The notes beneath the pieces are model-generated. The model saw only the letters and a list, made by a program, of their open reading frames with translations. It did not search any database and had not been told where the DNA came from. Made by a program: the position numbers and the translations under genes. This document shows positions 10,941 through 21,900 of a stretch of 64,000 bases of DNA, piece after piece. The stretch is from Thozetella sp. PMI_491 (Eukaryota; Ascomycota; Sordariomycetes; Chaetosphaeriales; Chaetosphaeriaceae). Where the stretch lies: positions 957,311 to 1,021,310 of the forward strand of contig MU270026.1 of NCBI GenBank assembly GCA_021432635.1, read 5' to 3'. Every line of letters begins with the position of its first letter. Positions within the stretch are counted from its first letter, which is position 1.

Positions 10941-12908
10941 ATGCCTGCCATTACCGAGACCAAGGAGTTCGACTTCATTGTCATTGGAGGTGAGCACTCC
11001 CAAGAGCCTACAAGGCCGAAACCGGCTGAGTCTAACTACCAACCGTCATATAGGTGGTACTGCTGGGTGTGTTGTGGCTGGCCGGCTCGCTGAGAACCCC
11101 AAGGTTTCAGTTCTGGTTGTTGAGGCCGGCATTGGTAACCCGGGTGACATCGCCGAGATCAACACCCCGGCGAGGGCCTTCGAGCTCCGCGGAAGCATCC
11201 ATGACTGGTCTTACAAGACCACCATGATCGACCGTCCTGAGTACACGCGGATAGAGAAGCCCAACACCCGCGGCAAGGTTCTCGGCGGAAGCAGCTGCCT
11301 CAATTACTACACCTGGATCCCGGGCAGTGCTGCCACGTTCGATGACTGGGCGGCCTTCGGTGGTGATGAGTGGAACTGGAAAAACGTTAAAGACTATCTC
11401 TACAAGGTAGATACGCCGAAACTGACAGTCCCCGCTGCGGCACTGACACTCTCTAGTCTACCACTTACCACGACGACGCTGGTCTCTTCCGTAAGGAGCT
11501 CTCCTATATCGGCCAGGGCGGTCCCATTCACATCTCCCACTCCGACCTTGTCCCCGAGGTCAGCGGCTTCCGTGACGCTCTAACTGAGGCGTGGGTGAGC
11601 AAGGGCGGCAAGCTCACCGATGACGTCCACAACGGCACCATGGGCGGCCTGTGGAAGTGCCTCAACAGCATTTACAACGGCAAACGCTCCTCATCCTGGC
11701 GGTTCCTCGAGGGCAAGTCCAACGTCACGGTCCTCTCGCAGGCGGCCGCGAAGCGCATCATCGTCGAGAACGGCAAAGCAGTGGGCGCCGAGGTCATCGC
11801 CGCCGACGGGAAGACGTACTCGTTCCGCGCCAATGCCGAGGTCATCGTCTCGCTCGGCGTGTTCGAGAGCCCTAAGCTCCTGATGCTCTCCGGCATCGGG
11901 CCCAACGAGACCCTCGCCAAGTTCAACATCAAGAGCCTGGTGAACTCGCCCCACGTCGGCCAGAACCTGCTGGACCACCCCATCCTTCCCCACGTCTTCA
12001 AGCTCAAGGACGGGTACGGACTCGACCACCACCTTCTCCGGGCCGGCCTTGAGAAGGACGCCGCCGTGTCCGCCTACCGCTGGAAGAACAAGGGCCCGCT
12101 CACCAGCGGCCTGTTGGAGCTTGTTGGGCTTCCGCGCATTGACGAACGGCTCGAGAAGATCCCAGAGTACCTCGAGGCGAAGGCCAAGAACGGCGGGCTC
12201 GACCCCTTCGGCCCGGCCGGCCAACCGCACTTCGAGATCGACTTTGTGCCCATGTTCTCGGACGCGTTCCAGTGGCACATTCCCACACCTCCGCAGGGCG
12301 ATTATTTCACCGTCATTGTCGATCTGCTGCGCCCCCTATCCAAGTCGGGCGTCGTCACCCTGAACTCGGCCGACCCCTTGGTCGCTCCCAACGTCAACAT
12401 CAACTTCTTCGCCGAGGACCTCGACATTGTCGCCATGCGCGAGGGTGTTCGTTATGTCGACGACATCCTGATGAACGGCGACGGCATGAAGGACATTATC
12501 GGCGAGGACTACCCCTGGCCGATGCCGCGCACCTCCGACGAGGCCATGGACAAGATGATCCTCGAGCGATCGCAGACCGGTTTTCGTAAGTAAACTCCGA
12601 ATTCAGTAAAGCTCTAGTGATTCAAGGAGGGATATCTAACATGCCCTAGACCCTTGCGGCACCAACCGCCTTAGCAAAAACATCGAAGAGGGTGTTGTCA
12701 ACAACAAGCTTCAGGTCCACGGCGTCGCCAACCTTCGCGTGATCGATGCCTCCATCATCCCAGTCATCCCCGACTGCCGCATCCAGAACTCGGTCTACAT
12801 GATCGGCGAAAAGGCGAGTAGCTGTTGCGCTCTCCTCGGATTGACTTGCTGCTAACAATAGCATAGGGTGCCGATTACATCAAGGCGGCTCACCCGGAGC
12901 TCTACTAA
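10941..12908 (+). CDS. GMC oxidoreductase, intracellular type
   Basis: Exons 10941-10989, 11054-11406, 11457-12585, 12650-12813 and 12867-12908; about 578 aa. The N-terminal FIVIGGGTAGCVVAGRLAE is the FAD dinucleotide-binding motif and begins right after the start, so there is no signal peptide. GKVLGGSSCLNYYTWIPGS and the C-terminal HPCGTNRL are GMC signatures; the His in HPCG and the Asn in CRIQNSVYMIGEK are the expected catalytic pair. Enzymes of this family oxidise alcohols, sugars or choline-like substrates with FAD. The last intron (12814-12866) must start with GC: the frame requires GAA AAG joined to GGT GCC, giving a GC-AG intron. Substrate unknown; a methanol/alcohol oxidase or aryl-alcohol type role is possible. 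Confidence 0.9.
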
Positions 12909-13668
12909 CCGGCGGCGAATCAACGCCGGCTAAACGGCCGCGTATTAGGCATGTAGATTTAAAAAGCAAAGGTCGCGTGTGCTGGGAGGGAAAGAAGTAC
13001 TGCAGCGAAGCTTGTTCCTTGTGTCAACTTTTATGTCACTGAGCATCATTTTCCTAGCCAATTTTTATCTGGTAATTATGAGAGAGGTCTCGTACTTTAA
13101 TCCAAATTGAACTTTAATTTTGCTATTGGACGCGCCTCTACAAAGTGGAAGGCTTTTTTGGCCACAGTCCATGATCACAGCCAAACCAACAGAACAAATA
13201 AGCGCCTAGCGAATCTCCCGCCTGCAGCTAGGCCAAAATCCGACAGGGCAGCTGTGAGACTACCGGGATAGGGCTGAGGGGGGCTAAATATTGCAGTGAA
13301 ATAAGAATGTCTCGTGCTGGCGGAGAGAGTAGGGGTGGTTGACAGAACTAGATAACTTATTACAGTGCAAAATTCGCACCCCGCCAACGAGGCGCTTGGG
13401 AGGCTCGGGAGAGTTAGATATTGCAGTGAAGGTGGTGCACGCATATATGCAGCGATGCTAGAAATGCAGGAAGCTCCGGGGTTAGGGTCCACTAAATCTA
13501 TTGCAGGTGCCCCGCCAAAAATGACTAAGCAATGAGGGCAGCCGGACCCCGCGCCTGCATGCACTCTCCGCCACCTGAAGCCATCTCGTCGATATCCAAA
13601 CCCGATCACTTTGGTCTAGCAAGCATTTCCCCGTACAGCACCGACGGCGCGCCCACACCACAGCCACC
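12909..13668. other. Intergenic with a repeated 16-bp motif
   Basis: Spacer between the GMC oxidoreductase and SRP54 genes. It holds two near-identical copies of a 16-bp motif (13285-13300 and 13415-13430) and a weaker third near 13494. No gene seen. Confidence 0.5.
13285..13430. repeat. Dispersed motif TA(A/G)ATATTGCAGTGAA, two copies
   Basis: Copies at 13285-13300 (TAAATATTGCAGTGAA) and 13415-13430 (TAGATATTGCAGTGAA) differ at one of 16 bases and are 130 bp apart, in the same orientation, 240-385 bases upstream of the SRP54 start. Confidence 0.6.
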
Positions 13669-15318
13669 ATGGTTCTGCAAGATCTAGGACGCCGCATCAA
13701 TGCGGCCGTCTCCGACTTGACGCGTGCGCCCAACCTGGACGAGAAGGCGAGTTTAGCGATGCAGCGGTGGCGACGTCGGCCGGTGTGGATGCCAAGTGTT
13801 CAAAAATGCTAACTGCGCTTCTTATTCCAGGCCTTCGATGCCATGCTCAAGGAGATCTGCGCCGCTCTTCTCGAGGCCGACGTCAACGTGCGCCTAGTCG
13901 GCCAGCTACGAAAATCTATCCGCTCTACCGTCAACTTCAAGGAGTTGCCCCCGGCCGTGAACAAAAAGCGCCTGATCCAGAAGACCGTCTACGACGAGCT
14001 GGTCCGCCTCGTCGACCCCCACGCGGAACCCTTCAAGCCTAAAAAGGGGAAGTCCAACGTTATCATGTTCGTCGGCCTCCAAGGGGCTGGAAAAACAACC
14101 ACCTGCACGAAGCTCGCCCGCCACTACCAGAGTCGCGGCTTCAAGGCCTGCCTGGTTTGTGCTGACACATTCCGTGCCGGTGCCTTCGACCAGCTTAAGC
14201 AGAATGCGACCAAGGCCATGATTCCATACTATGGTAGCTTGACCGAGACCGACCCGGCCGTCGTGGCCCGGGAAGGTGTTGAGAAGTTCAAGAAGGAGCG
14301 ATTCGAGGTTATTATTGTCGACACATCCGGTCGCCACCGGCAGGAGAGCGCACTCTTCCAGGAGATGGTCGACATCCAGTCAGCAATTCATCCAGACGAG
14401 ACCATCATGGTGCTGGACGCCTCGATCGGACAGCAAGCTGAGGCGCAGGCCAAGGCCTTCAAGGAGGCCGCCGACTTCGGTGCCATCATCATCACCAAGA
14501 CCGACGGCCACGCTTCAGGCGGTGGTGCAATCTCGGCTGTCGCGGCTACGCACACCCCTATCGTCTTCATTGGCACGGGCGAGCACATGCTGGATCTCGA
14601 GCGATTCGCCCCCCAGCAGTTCGTCGGCAAACTGATGGGCATGGGCGACGTGGCGGGTCTCGTAGAGCACGTCCAGAGCCTCAAGCTCGACCAAAAGGAC
14701 ACGATAAAGCACATCACCGAGGGTATCTTCACGGTCCGGGATCTCCGGGATCAGCTTCAGAACATTATGAAGATGGGTCCCCTCAGCAAGATGGCAGACA
14801 TGATCCCTGGTATGGGCAATCTCATGCGCGGGATGGATGATGAGGAGGGCTCGATGAAGCTCAAGCGCATGATCTATATCTGCGACAGTATGACCGATAA
14901 GGAGCTGGACAGCGACGGCAAGGTGTTTGTCGACCAGCCGACGCGCATGACGCGAGTCGCCCGCGGCTCGGGCACAACGGTCCGTGAGGTCGAGGATCTA
15001 TTGACCCAGCACCGCATGATGGCCGGCATGGCGAAGAAGATGGGTGGAAACATGAAGAATATGCAGCGCGCCCAGAGTGCCATGGCCGGCGGCAACAAGA
15101 CGCAGCAGCTTGCTGCCATGCAGAAGCGCCTGCAGAGCATGGGTGCTGGCGGTGCCGGTGGAGGCATGCCCGACATGGGCAGCCTAATGAAGATGCTCGG
15201 TGGAGGCGGTGGCGGCATGCCGGGTGGAATGGACATGCAGGGCATGCAGGCCATGATGAAGCAAATGGGCATGGGCGGTATGATGGGCGGCCAGGCCGGT
15301 AGGGGAGCACGGAGATAG
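13669..15318 (+). CDS. srp54: Signal recognition particle subunit SRP54
   Basis: Exons 13669-13746 and 13831-15318; 521 aa, normal for the family. The N domain starts [17 protein letters not shown]. The GTPase (NG) domain carries [15 protein letters not shown] (P-loop), [17 protein letters not shown] and [11 protein letters not shown]. The C-terminal M domain is methionine-rich and ends in Gly/Met repeats ([16 protein letters not shown]) that bind signal peptides and SRP RNA. It acts in the cytosol, bringing ribosomes with signal-bearing nascent chains to the ER. The single intron (13747-13830) begins with GC: the frame demands GAG AAG joined to GCC TTC, so it is a GC-AG intron. The ATG context CACCATGG is strong. 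Confidence 0.97.
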
Positions 15319-16571
15319 GCCATGCGAGGCCTGACAGAAGCCCACGCCCGCCGGTCGCTTCGATGTGGGACGATCGATCGTCGGCGCAGGCCCGAGTGCC
15401 ATGGTGGAAGACGATCGGCCAGCTCCTCCTCCCGGTCAGTCCAGTAACCTGATGAATGGGCTCGGCTCTTGACAGGTCCTGGGAGTCTATTACGACCTAG
15501 GCCACACCAACTCCGAACGGAGGTTACCCCGGTGCGCACATGGCTGCATATGGCTATAATCCGGAGCAGATCCGTCCAGCTTTCGCTTGCTCTTTTTTTG
15601 CAACTGGGCCCTAGCGCAGTCGACTTGCTGTCTCACATCCTTGCCTTCGACTTGGGGGTCGAGACAAATCTTGTCAGCAACTTGGACTTGTTACTGGGAC
15701 AGGCATGTGGCCGAGCCATGCCGGAAACGTAGACAGCAAGCGGCCCCGGATGAGCGAAGGGCCCAGGAAGAATGGCTGAGGCACAAAGGATGGCACCATA
15801 TCTACTAAGCTAGATGGGCTTTGGACTGGGTAACACAAGGCGGCCCTCATTACTCATAGCTGCCGAGCTTGCAAGGGTCGCATAGATGGAGCGGATGACC
15901 ATGCAATACCCACCCTAGTGATTAGGAACCCGTCAAAAGGCGGATGCAATACATTTAATGGCAAAATCCCAACATGCCGCGTGAGTTGCTAGTAACCCGA
16001 TGCTACAGCGTCCCTAGCAGATGGGCTGCCGACGACTTTACCATTATCATGCGCAACCCAGAACTGATACATGCTAGAACGTCGTTTGGAGATGTGTCGC
16101 TCCCCTTTCACTACACGTATGCAAATGAAGCCATAAACTGATCGGGCAAATTTGAGGATCCGTCGTCCGGTGCGTCGGGATAGTGCTAGCCCGGTCCCGC
16201 TGCGGTAAAAGGTGCTGGCTGGCGTCAGCCACTCCCCGCCGTTGCTGCTATCTACCAGTCACTACCACTTATATCGCGTTGATGGAGGAGCTGAGATTGG
16301 AGGCCGATATAAATTCATCAGGACACACGGCAACTTCGGGCATGGCTTAGCCCCCGGTGGGTCGCACCGGAGACACTTATCAGGCCGGATACACTAATCC
16401 GGTGCGGTTCTTAACATATAAGGCGCCGGAGCGGGCTATATGTAAGGCATGCCTTCCGCCTCTCTTAACTAGCAAGCTGGCTCAGAGACCATATTTTGCA
16501 ACACATCTAAACATATACTAGACCAATTATTCTCTTTCGAACCAGTTCAACACCCTCGTTAACACCCAGAC
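15319..16571. other. Intergenic, with SDR promoter elements
   Basis: About 1.25 kb without a supported gene. Near its right end are a CGG-N10-CCG palindrome (16386-16401) and a TATA-like CATATAAGG (16415-16423) belonging to the SDR gene. Confidence 0.6.
16386..16401. promoter_or_regulatory. CGG-N10-CCG palindrome, candidate Zn2Cys6 site
   Basis: CCGGATACACTAATCCGG is an inverted repeat with CGG and CCG half-sites 10 bases apart, the layout bound by dimeric fungal zinc-cluster factors. It lies 14 bases upstream of a TATA-like CATATAAGG and about 170 bases before the SDR start. A second inverted pair, CGCACCGGA (16363) with TCCGGTGCG (16398), overlaps it. Binding is inferred from pattern only. 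Confidence 0.5.
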
Positions 16572-17684
16572 ATGGCACTATTGTTGGAGACGGCCAAGAA
16601 CCGTTGGACTGCCCCTCCGCTCGAATCACTATCAGCAGTAAACCTTGCTGGAAAAACGGTCTTGGTGACTGGCGCAAGTGGCGGTCTCGGCCTAGAGGCT
16701 GCCCGGCACTACGCACGCCTAGGCGCTTCCCGTGTTATCCTCGCCGTGCGGTCTCAAGTCAAGGGCTCCGCAGCGCAGATTGAGATTCAATCAAGTTTGC
16801 TAGCCAGCAATAATGAAAAGCGTTGCCACGGCCACAACTCAGCTACTTCCGAGATTGAGAGGCAAAATGAGCCCATCCTCGATGTATGGACCCTCGACAT
16901 GGCCTCTTTCGAGTCAGTGAGGGCGTTCGCTGCCCGCGCTGTCAAAGAACTTGATCGCCTCGATATAGTTCTTCTGAACGCCGCCGTTTCGAAAGATGCA
17001 TTCACCCCAACCTCGGATGGATGGGACGAGACACTACAGGTGAACGTCTATTCCACAGTGCTGCTCGCGTTGCTCTTGCTGCCGAAGCTACGCCAGACGT
17101 CTCGCATGCAGCCCGGCTGGACACCCCGTTTAAGCATTGTGGTGGCTCGGGCGCATGAGGGAGTACATCTTGATGAGGCGTGGCAGAAAGCACCAAACTG
17201 TCTCCGCGCCCTGAACAGCGCCGACGCCCTCGGTGGTACAGCAAACCGGTACATAGTCTCGAAGTTTCTCCTCGTCATGGCGGTCAGAGAGATTGCCAAG
17301 CTCGCATGCGGCACAGGAGGACCTGATGTTGTCGTCACCTGCTCGTGCCCCGGCGCCTGCCGGTCCGACCTGACGAGAGACTGGGATAGTGGTATCATCC
17401 ATAGTGCTGCACTGGCTGTTTTGCATGGAACCATCTCCAAGACCAGCGAGGAAGGTAGCCGAACGCTTGTGCTGGCGACACTGCTCGACGAGAAAAATCA
17501 TGGGCAGTGGCTCAATAGGAATAAGATTCAAGAGTAGGTGGCTGAACTCTTTATTTCATTTAAAGTGGGAGATTATGCTGACAATCTGAACAGAGTGAGT
17601 AGTCATATTCTAAGCGATGAAGGACAACTGTTGCAGCAGAAGATTTGGTCTGAGATTCTTGAGGTAGTAGGGCCGGTGAGCTGA
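16572..17684 (+). CDS. Short-chain dehydrogenase/reductase
   Basis: Exons 16572-17533 and 17594-17684; about 350 aa. The 60-nt intron (GTAGGT...ACAG) removes a premature TAG and adds a family-typical tail (DEGQLLQQKIWSEILEVV). The Rossmann fold shows VLVTGASGGLGLEAARHYA (TGxxxGxG), a D in WTLDMASF, and NAA in VLLNAAVS. The active-site Tyr and Lys are in RYIVSKF (YxxxK). The position where related fungal SDRs have the catalytic Ser (usually IVSSxxH) reads IVVARAH, so the serine appears to be lost. It resembles the fungal retinol-dehydrogenase-like, NADP-dependent group. Substrate unknown; activity may be altered. Confidence 0.9.
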
Positions 17685-17860
17685 TGAGGGTTCATACAAT
17701 TCATTTCTCGATATCGTAAAACCTACTGTAATGTGTGATCTCTTAAAAATACCATTTTTATTCTCGCCTCACTATATTATCGCACAACTTTCTTGACCCT
17801 TGCCTTTGCCGTACCACCTTGTCGAGTCGTTGTTTGTTTGGAAGAAAAGGGGCTTACGTC

Positions 17861-17874
17861 AACCCTAACCCTAG
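17861..17874. promoter_or_regulatory. Telobox-like AACCCTAACCCTAG
   Basis: Two CCCTAA units in tandem, 105-118 bases upstream of the SET-domain gene ATG. Such telomere-like boxes are known in promoters of translation-related genes in plants and yeasts; here it is a motif match only. Confidence 0.4.
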
Positions 17875-17978
17875 CTTACTTGTTAACGGCAAAGACTTAA
17901 AAAATTCGCCGTCACACCAATTGCCTGTAACAACCAATTGTCGTGCTGAGTATAGAACGCAACTTCATGAGCTTCACC

Positions 17979-19571
17979 ATGGCGACAGCAAACTTTGACC
18001 AGCAGTCTCAGTCATTTTTGGACTGGTTCAAAAGCCTCCCCGGGGCAACCTTTCGAGATGACATTATAATTACGGATTTGCGCCACCGTCAAGCGGGACG
18101 GGGGATCGGTAAGTGACAGCCCTGGAGCTCGTCTGCACCCGCTTGGTTATGAGGACATTCGAGTCTAACATACTCCCAGTTGCAACGGCGGACATTGATC
18201 CTGATACGGTTCTGTTCAAAATCCCGCGCAAGAGCATCCTCTGCGCCAAGACGTCAGAATTGGTGGCCCAGATCCCTGACGTCTTCGCTGAAGACCTGGC
18301 CTTAGACGAGGATGAGGACGATGAGAGTGAAGACAGGAACCAGGACCCCTGGTCCACTCTAATCCTTATCATGCTCCGCGAGTATCTGCGGGGTGACCAG
18401 TCACCGTGGAAGCCGTACTTCGATGTCCTCCCGTCCGAGTTCGACACGCCCATGTTCTGGACAGAGGCGGAGGTTCAGGAACTCCAGGCAAGCTCCGTCG
18501 TCTCGCGCATTGGGCGTGACCAGGTCTCCCAGATGATCGGCAGTAAGATTCTGCCTGTCATCCGCGCGCATGAGGACGCCTTCTTCCCGGCCGGCACGGA
18601 ACGCCTTGGCGACGAGGCCATTGCGGCCCTCGCCCACCGCATGGGTAGCACCATTATGGCGTACGCCTTCGACCTCGAGACTGACGAGGATGACGAAGCA
18701 AACCAGAACGAAGACGACGAGTGGGTCGAAGATCGGGAAGGGCGAGTGATGATGGGCATGGTGCCCATGGCCGACATCCTCAACGCCGATGCCGAGTTCA
18801 ACGCGCACATTAACCATGAGGAGGATGCGCTCACCGCCACAGCGCTGCGGCCCATCCGTGCTGGTGAGGAGATCTTGAACTACTACGGCCCGCTCTCTAA
18901 CGGCGAGCTCCTCCGCCGATATGGCTATGTCACCGAGACCCATGCGAGGTACGACGTCGTAGAGCTACCCTGGGACCTGGTCGAGAAGCGGGTCAAGGAA
19001 GCCTTGTCAGTGGAACAAGCAACATGGGAGAAGCTGGTAAGTGGCCGTTCAGCGAGATTTATCTTTTCGCCTTCCTTTGTTCCGAGCGCTGTTGCGCTGA
19101 CCGTCTGTGCAGGCAGAAAGCATTGATCCCGAGGATCTCGAGGATGGCTTTGTGATTGAGCGGCAAAGCGAGGACCCCGACGCAACCGGCCGAGTGTACG
19201 ACAAGCCCGTGTTTGCAGGCCTCCCCGAGGAGCTGGTAGAGCAAGTCAAGGCATTCCTCAAGGCCGCGAGAAAAGCTGCGCCGGAGCTCGGTCTAGACGA
19301 CAAGAACAAGCGCGAGGCGGTATACCTTGAGAGCGTCCTCAAGAGCCTCCGAGACCGCGCGGCCCAGTACGCCACATCCCTGGAGCAGGATGAGCAGTTG
19401 CTCGCCGAGGGGCGGGTGGAAGGCCGGGCACGCATGGCCGTGCTCGTCCGCCGCGGCGAGAAGCTCTTGCTCCGAGACGCACAATCATGGGTGCAAACGA
19501 AGATAGACGAACTGCAAGGTTCCCGTGCCGAGAACGGAGAGCCTTCCGCGAAGCGACGCAGAGCCACGTAG
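17979..19571 (+). CDS. SET-domain lysine methyltransferase, Rkm4/SETD6-like
   Basis: Exons 17979-18108, 18180-19036 and 19113-19571; 481 aa. Introns are 71 nt (GTAAGT...CCCAG) and 76 nt (GTAAGT...GCAG). The split SET domain begins at AGRGIVATADI and IPRKSIL, has an acidic insert (DEDEDDESED), and contains MVPMADILNADAEFN and GEEILNYYG, which correspond to the SAM/lysine-channel motifs DxLNA and ExxxxYG. A C-terminal Rubisco-LSMT-like substrate-binding domain and a basic end (AKRRRAT) follow. The architecture is that of the Rkm4/SETD6 group, which methylates ribosomal protein L42 or other non-histone lysines. An in-frame ATG 12 bases upstream (17967) is the alternative start. Confidence 0.88.
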
Positions 19572-19774
19572 GGGGTATCCGAGTCGAAGGGACACTATGA
19601 ACTGGGTACAAAGGGGTTGCTGCTCTTCTACGGAATACTGGGCCCAACACGAGCTGCCTAGAAACGCCAGCCTAACCACATATATCCAATCCTAGTTACC
19701 TTTCCCCAACCGCGCCGTCTTATCCTCCGAATCTTGTGCCCATGGTATCACAAAGAAGCTATCCTGCGACCAAA

Positions 19775-21478
19775 TCATACCGCCTTTGCCTTTTTTCTTA
19801 TCAGCCCTGCCCCCAAAACGTTGACGGGGCCAGGCCCCCCGGCAGGGGCTGGCTGCTCCTGGCTCTCGGTCTTCGGCTTTTTCCGGACTAGGCCAGTCAG
19901 GTTCGTTACCGCTCCGGCAACAGTGTTCTCGGCCGTATTTAGTACCGGCGTCGACCGCGTTCCCTCAACCTGTCGTCCCCACTCGCCGCTCGCGACGACC
20001 TGCCCAATCCACCGCATCGTGCTAGAGCTCGCCTGGCCGAGGCTCTTGAAGTTGAGGTGGAGGAGCATTTCTACAATGCGCTTGTAGTCAGACGCATCGA
20101 CAATGACTTCCCCGCGACCCTCGGTCGGCCAGTGGTAGAAGGCAGTCGTGGTCGGCAGCTTGGTGAAGTCGCGTGTCCTCTTCACCCGAGGAAGGCGAGG
20201 GACAATCCGGCCTCTGAGCCGCTTCTTGCCTTTCGACTTTTCTTCCTGAGCCTCAGCTGTTGTCAGCTTGGAAGGGGAGCTAGAGACCGGCGTGCCCGGG
20301 GTCAGCCCGTGCTTTTCAGGGCTCGGCGAAAGGATACTAGCTCGCCGCCGAGGCGGTGTTGCTGGGGGAGGCATCGAGGAGTTGAATGAGACATTGGGGG
20401 AGATGAGCTGCTGGCTTGGAGGCGGGGTGACAGGCCGCTCTGGCACCGGCGCCTCAGTCTCTCGGGGGTCGAAGACGACCCAAATAAAGCCCGTCAGCCG
20501 CCCGCTCGAGCACTCTTGTCGAAAAGCCATCATCTCCCAGAACTGCTCGAGTGTCTGCACGCTGTTCCACCGGCCGGTCGCCTCGGTCGACTGGAGGGAT
20601 TCGTCGTCTAGCTCGTCTCGGAATCGAGACTTGGGGTCGTCCGGGTACCGGGGGATCAGGCACCGCGGCGGGACCCAGTCAAACTCCCTAGTGTAGTGCG
20701 ATATCTGTTCCATGGGATGGCCCAGCACCCAGCTTGTGGCAGGTGCTGCCGACGGCCGGGGGAGAAAGAAGCGAGTCTCGTTCTGCTCCAGGCCGGGCAC
20801 CGTCAGATAGCCCTTCCTCGACTCCCATGGCCCAAGCTCACGCTCCCCAGCCAACAAAGGGTCCAGCACCCGGCACCACCATTTGACGAGACCCCGATCG
20901 TCTAAAACGTGCTTTCCTTTGTTCTCCACGCTCAAGGGGAAGAGATACTGGTCCTGGGCACGAGCAAAAAGGCTGATGACGAGCTGGGTGCCTTCTCTCC
21001 TGCGATTTTCGATCAAATGGTCGATGAATGCAGCCGTGACCTCGCGGATGGGCGACGGCGTTCCCTTGGGCAACTTCAACAGGTGTAGGTAGCCAGTCGA
21101 GTCGGCCTTGGAGACGAACAGCGTAGTCGAGTATGCCGTCGTGAAGATGAAGACCTCGAGTGCGAGCACGAAGACCTTCTTGGTTGTGTCCTTTGCTTCC
21201 TCGGCGCCCGGGGATGCGCGCTTAGAGCCGACAGGAGCTTCGCTTGGAGCATCGACGGAGACGGCGAGAAAGTGGTTCTCCCAGTATGTCTTGTCGGGCC
21301 GCTCGCCGGGGGGGGCCGAATAGAGGGCATCCGTCCGTGTGGGCGGAGTCGAGAGGTGATAGACACCGAATTTGTAGCCTTTGGGGAGGACCGTGGAGAG
21401 CCTCTCGAGCAGGGTCGGGGTAGAGGCGGTGCTCCTCTCGCCGTTGGGCTTGGGATGGACGGGAATGGGGGTCGCCAT
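19775..21478 (-). CDS. rtt109: Histone acetyltransferase Rtt109
   Basis: A single exon of 567 aa, typical for filamentous fungi. The start is the first ATG of the frame (MATPIPVHP). Family features include LPKGYKFGVYHLSTPP near residue 30, VFVLALEVFIFTTAYSTTLF, VTAAFIDHLI and LVKWWCRVLDPLL, which form the acetyl-CoA binding core of the KAT11 fold. A loop of Pro/Ser and a Lys/Arg-rich region (KSKGKKRLRGR) follow, and the chain ends in the basic tail LIRKKAKAV. Rtt109 acetylates H3 K56, and K9/K27 with chaperones Asf1/Vps75, in replication-coupled nucleosome assembly. The gene is divergent from the mL57 gene, with 422 bases between the two start codons, and its stop is about 200 bases from that of the SET gene. 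Confidence 0.93.
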   Translation of the reverse strand: MATPIPVHPKPNGERSTASTPTLLERLSTVLPKGYKFGVYHLSTPPTRTDALYSAPPGERPDKTYWENHFLAVSVDAPSEAPVGSKRASPGAEEAKDTTKKVFVLALEVFIFTTAYSTTLFVSKADSTGYLHLLKLPKGTPSPIREVTAAFIDHLIENRRREGTQLVISLFARAQDQYLFPLSVENKGKHVLDDRGLVKWWCRVLDPLLAGERELGPWESRKGYLTVPGLEQNETRFFLPRPSAAPATSWVLGHPMEQISHYTREFDWVPPRCLIPRYPDDPKSRFRDELDDESLQSTEATGRWNSVQTLEQFWEMMAFRQECSSGRLTGFIWVVFDPRETEAPVPERPVTPPPSQQLISPNVSFNSSMPPPATPPRRRASILSPSPEKHGLTPGTPVSSSPSKLTTAEAQEEKSKGKKRLRGRIVPRLPRVKRTRDFTKLPTTTAFYHWPTEGRGEVIVDASDYKRIVEMLLHLNFKSLGQASSSTMRWIGQVVASGEWGRQVEGTRSTPVLNTAENTVAGAVTNLTGLVRKKPKTESQEQPAPAGGPGPVNVLGAGLIRKKAKAV

Positions 21479-21900
21479 TGTAGTGTCGGGGGCTAGGATT
21501 GACGCGTGTGCTGGCAGATCGAGCAAGGACGCCTCTCCATGGCCAGCACAGCTGCTCAATCAGTATTATCCCTCTCAGGCGCAGCGTCTCGCTTCCTCTC
21601 GTTTCTTGATCACCGAAAGTGAGACAGTGAGGATGTGGGGCCCAAGCTTCGAAGTGCTGCTCCAAAGCCGTGCCGCGCAAACGAACGAACTCCAGATAAG
21701 GGCCCACTCCGACGATTGGCCAATAGATAAGGGATGTTCGTGGGGACGCCAACTGCCTTTGGGCTAGCCCCGAGAATTTACCGACATCAGCTCGCATGTC
21801 CCAAGGCAGCTCGTCTTTTTGCAGGGGAAAAAAAAACTGGCGATTCGTGAATATCCTTTGACGGCCAGTTCCTGCCATCCCGCGGGCTCGACTCACCACG
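21479..21900. promoter_or_regulatory. Divergent promoter of rtt109 and mL57
   Basis: 422 bases between two diverging start codons, so it must contain both promoters. A CCAAT-like CCAAT sits at 21719. No TATA box is clear. Confidence 0.5.
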
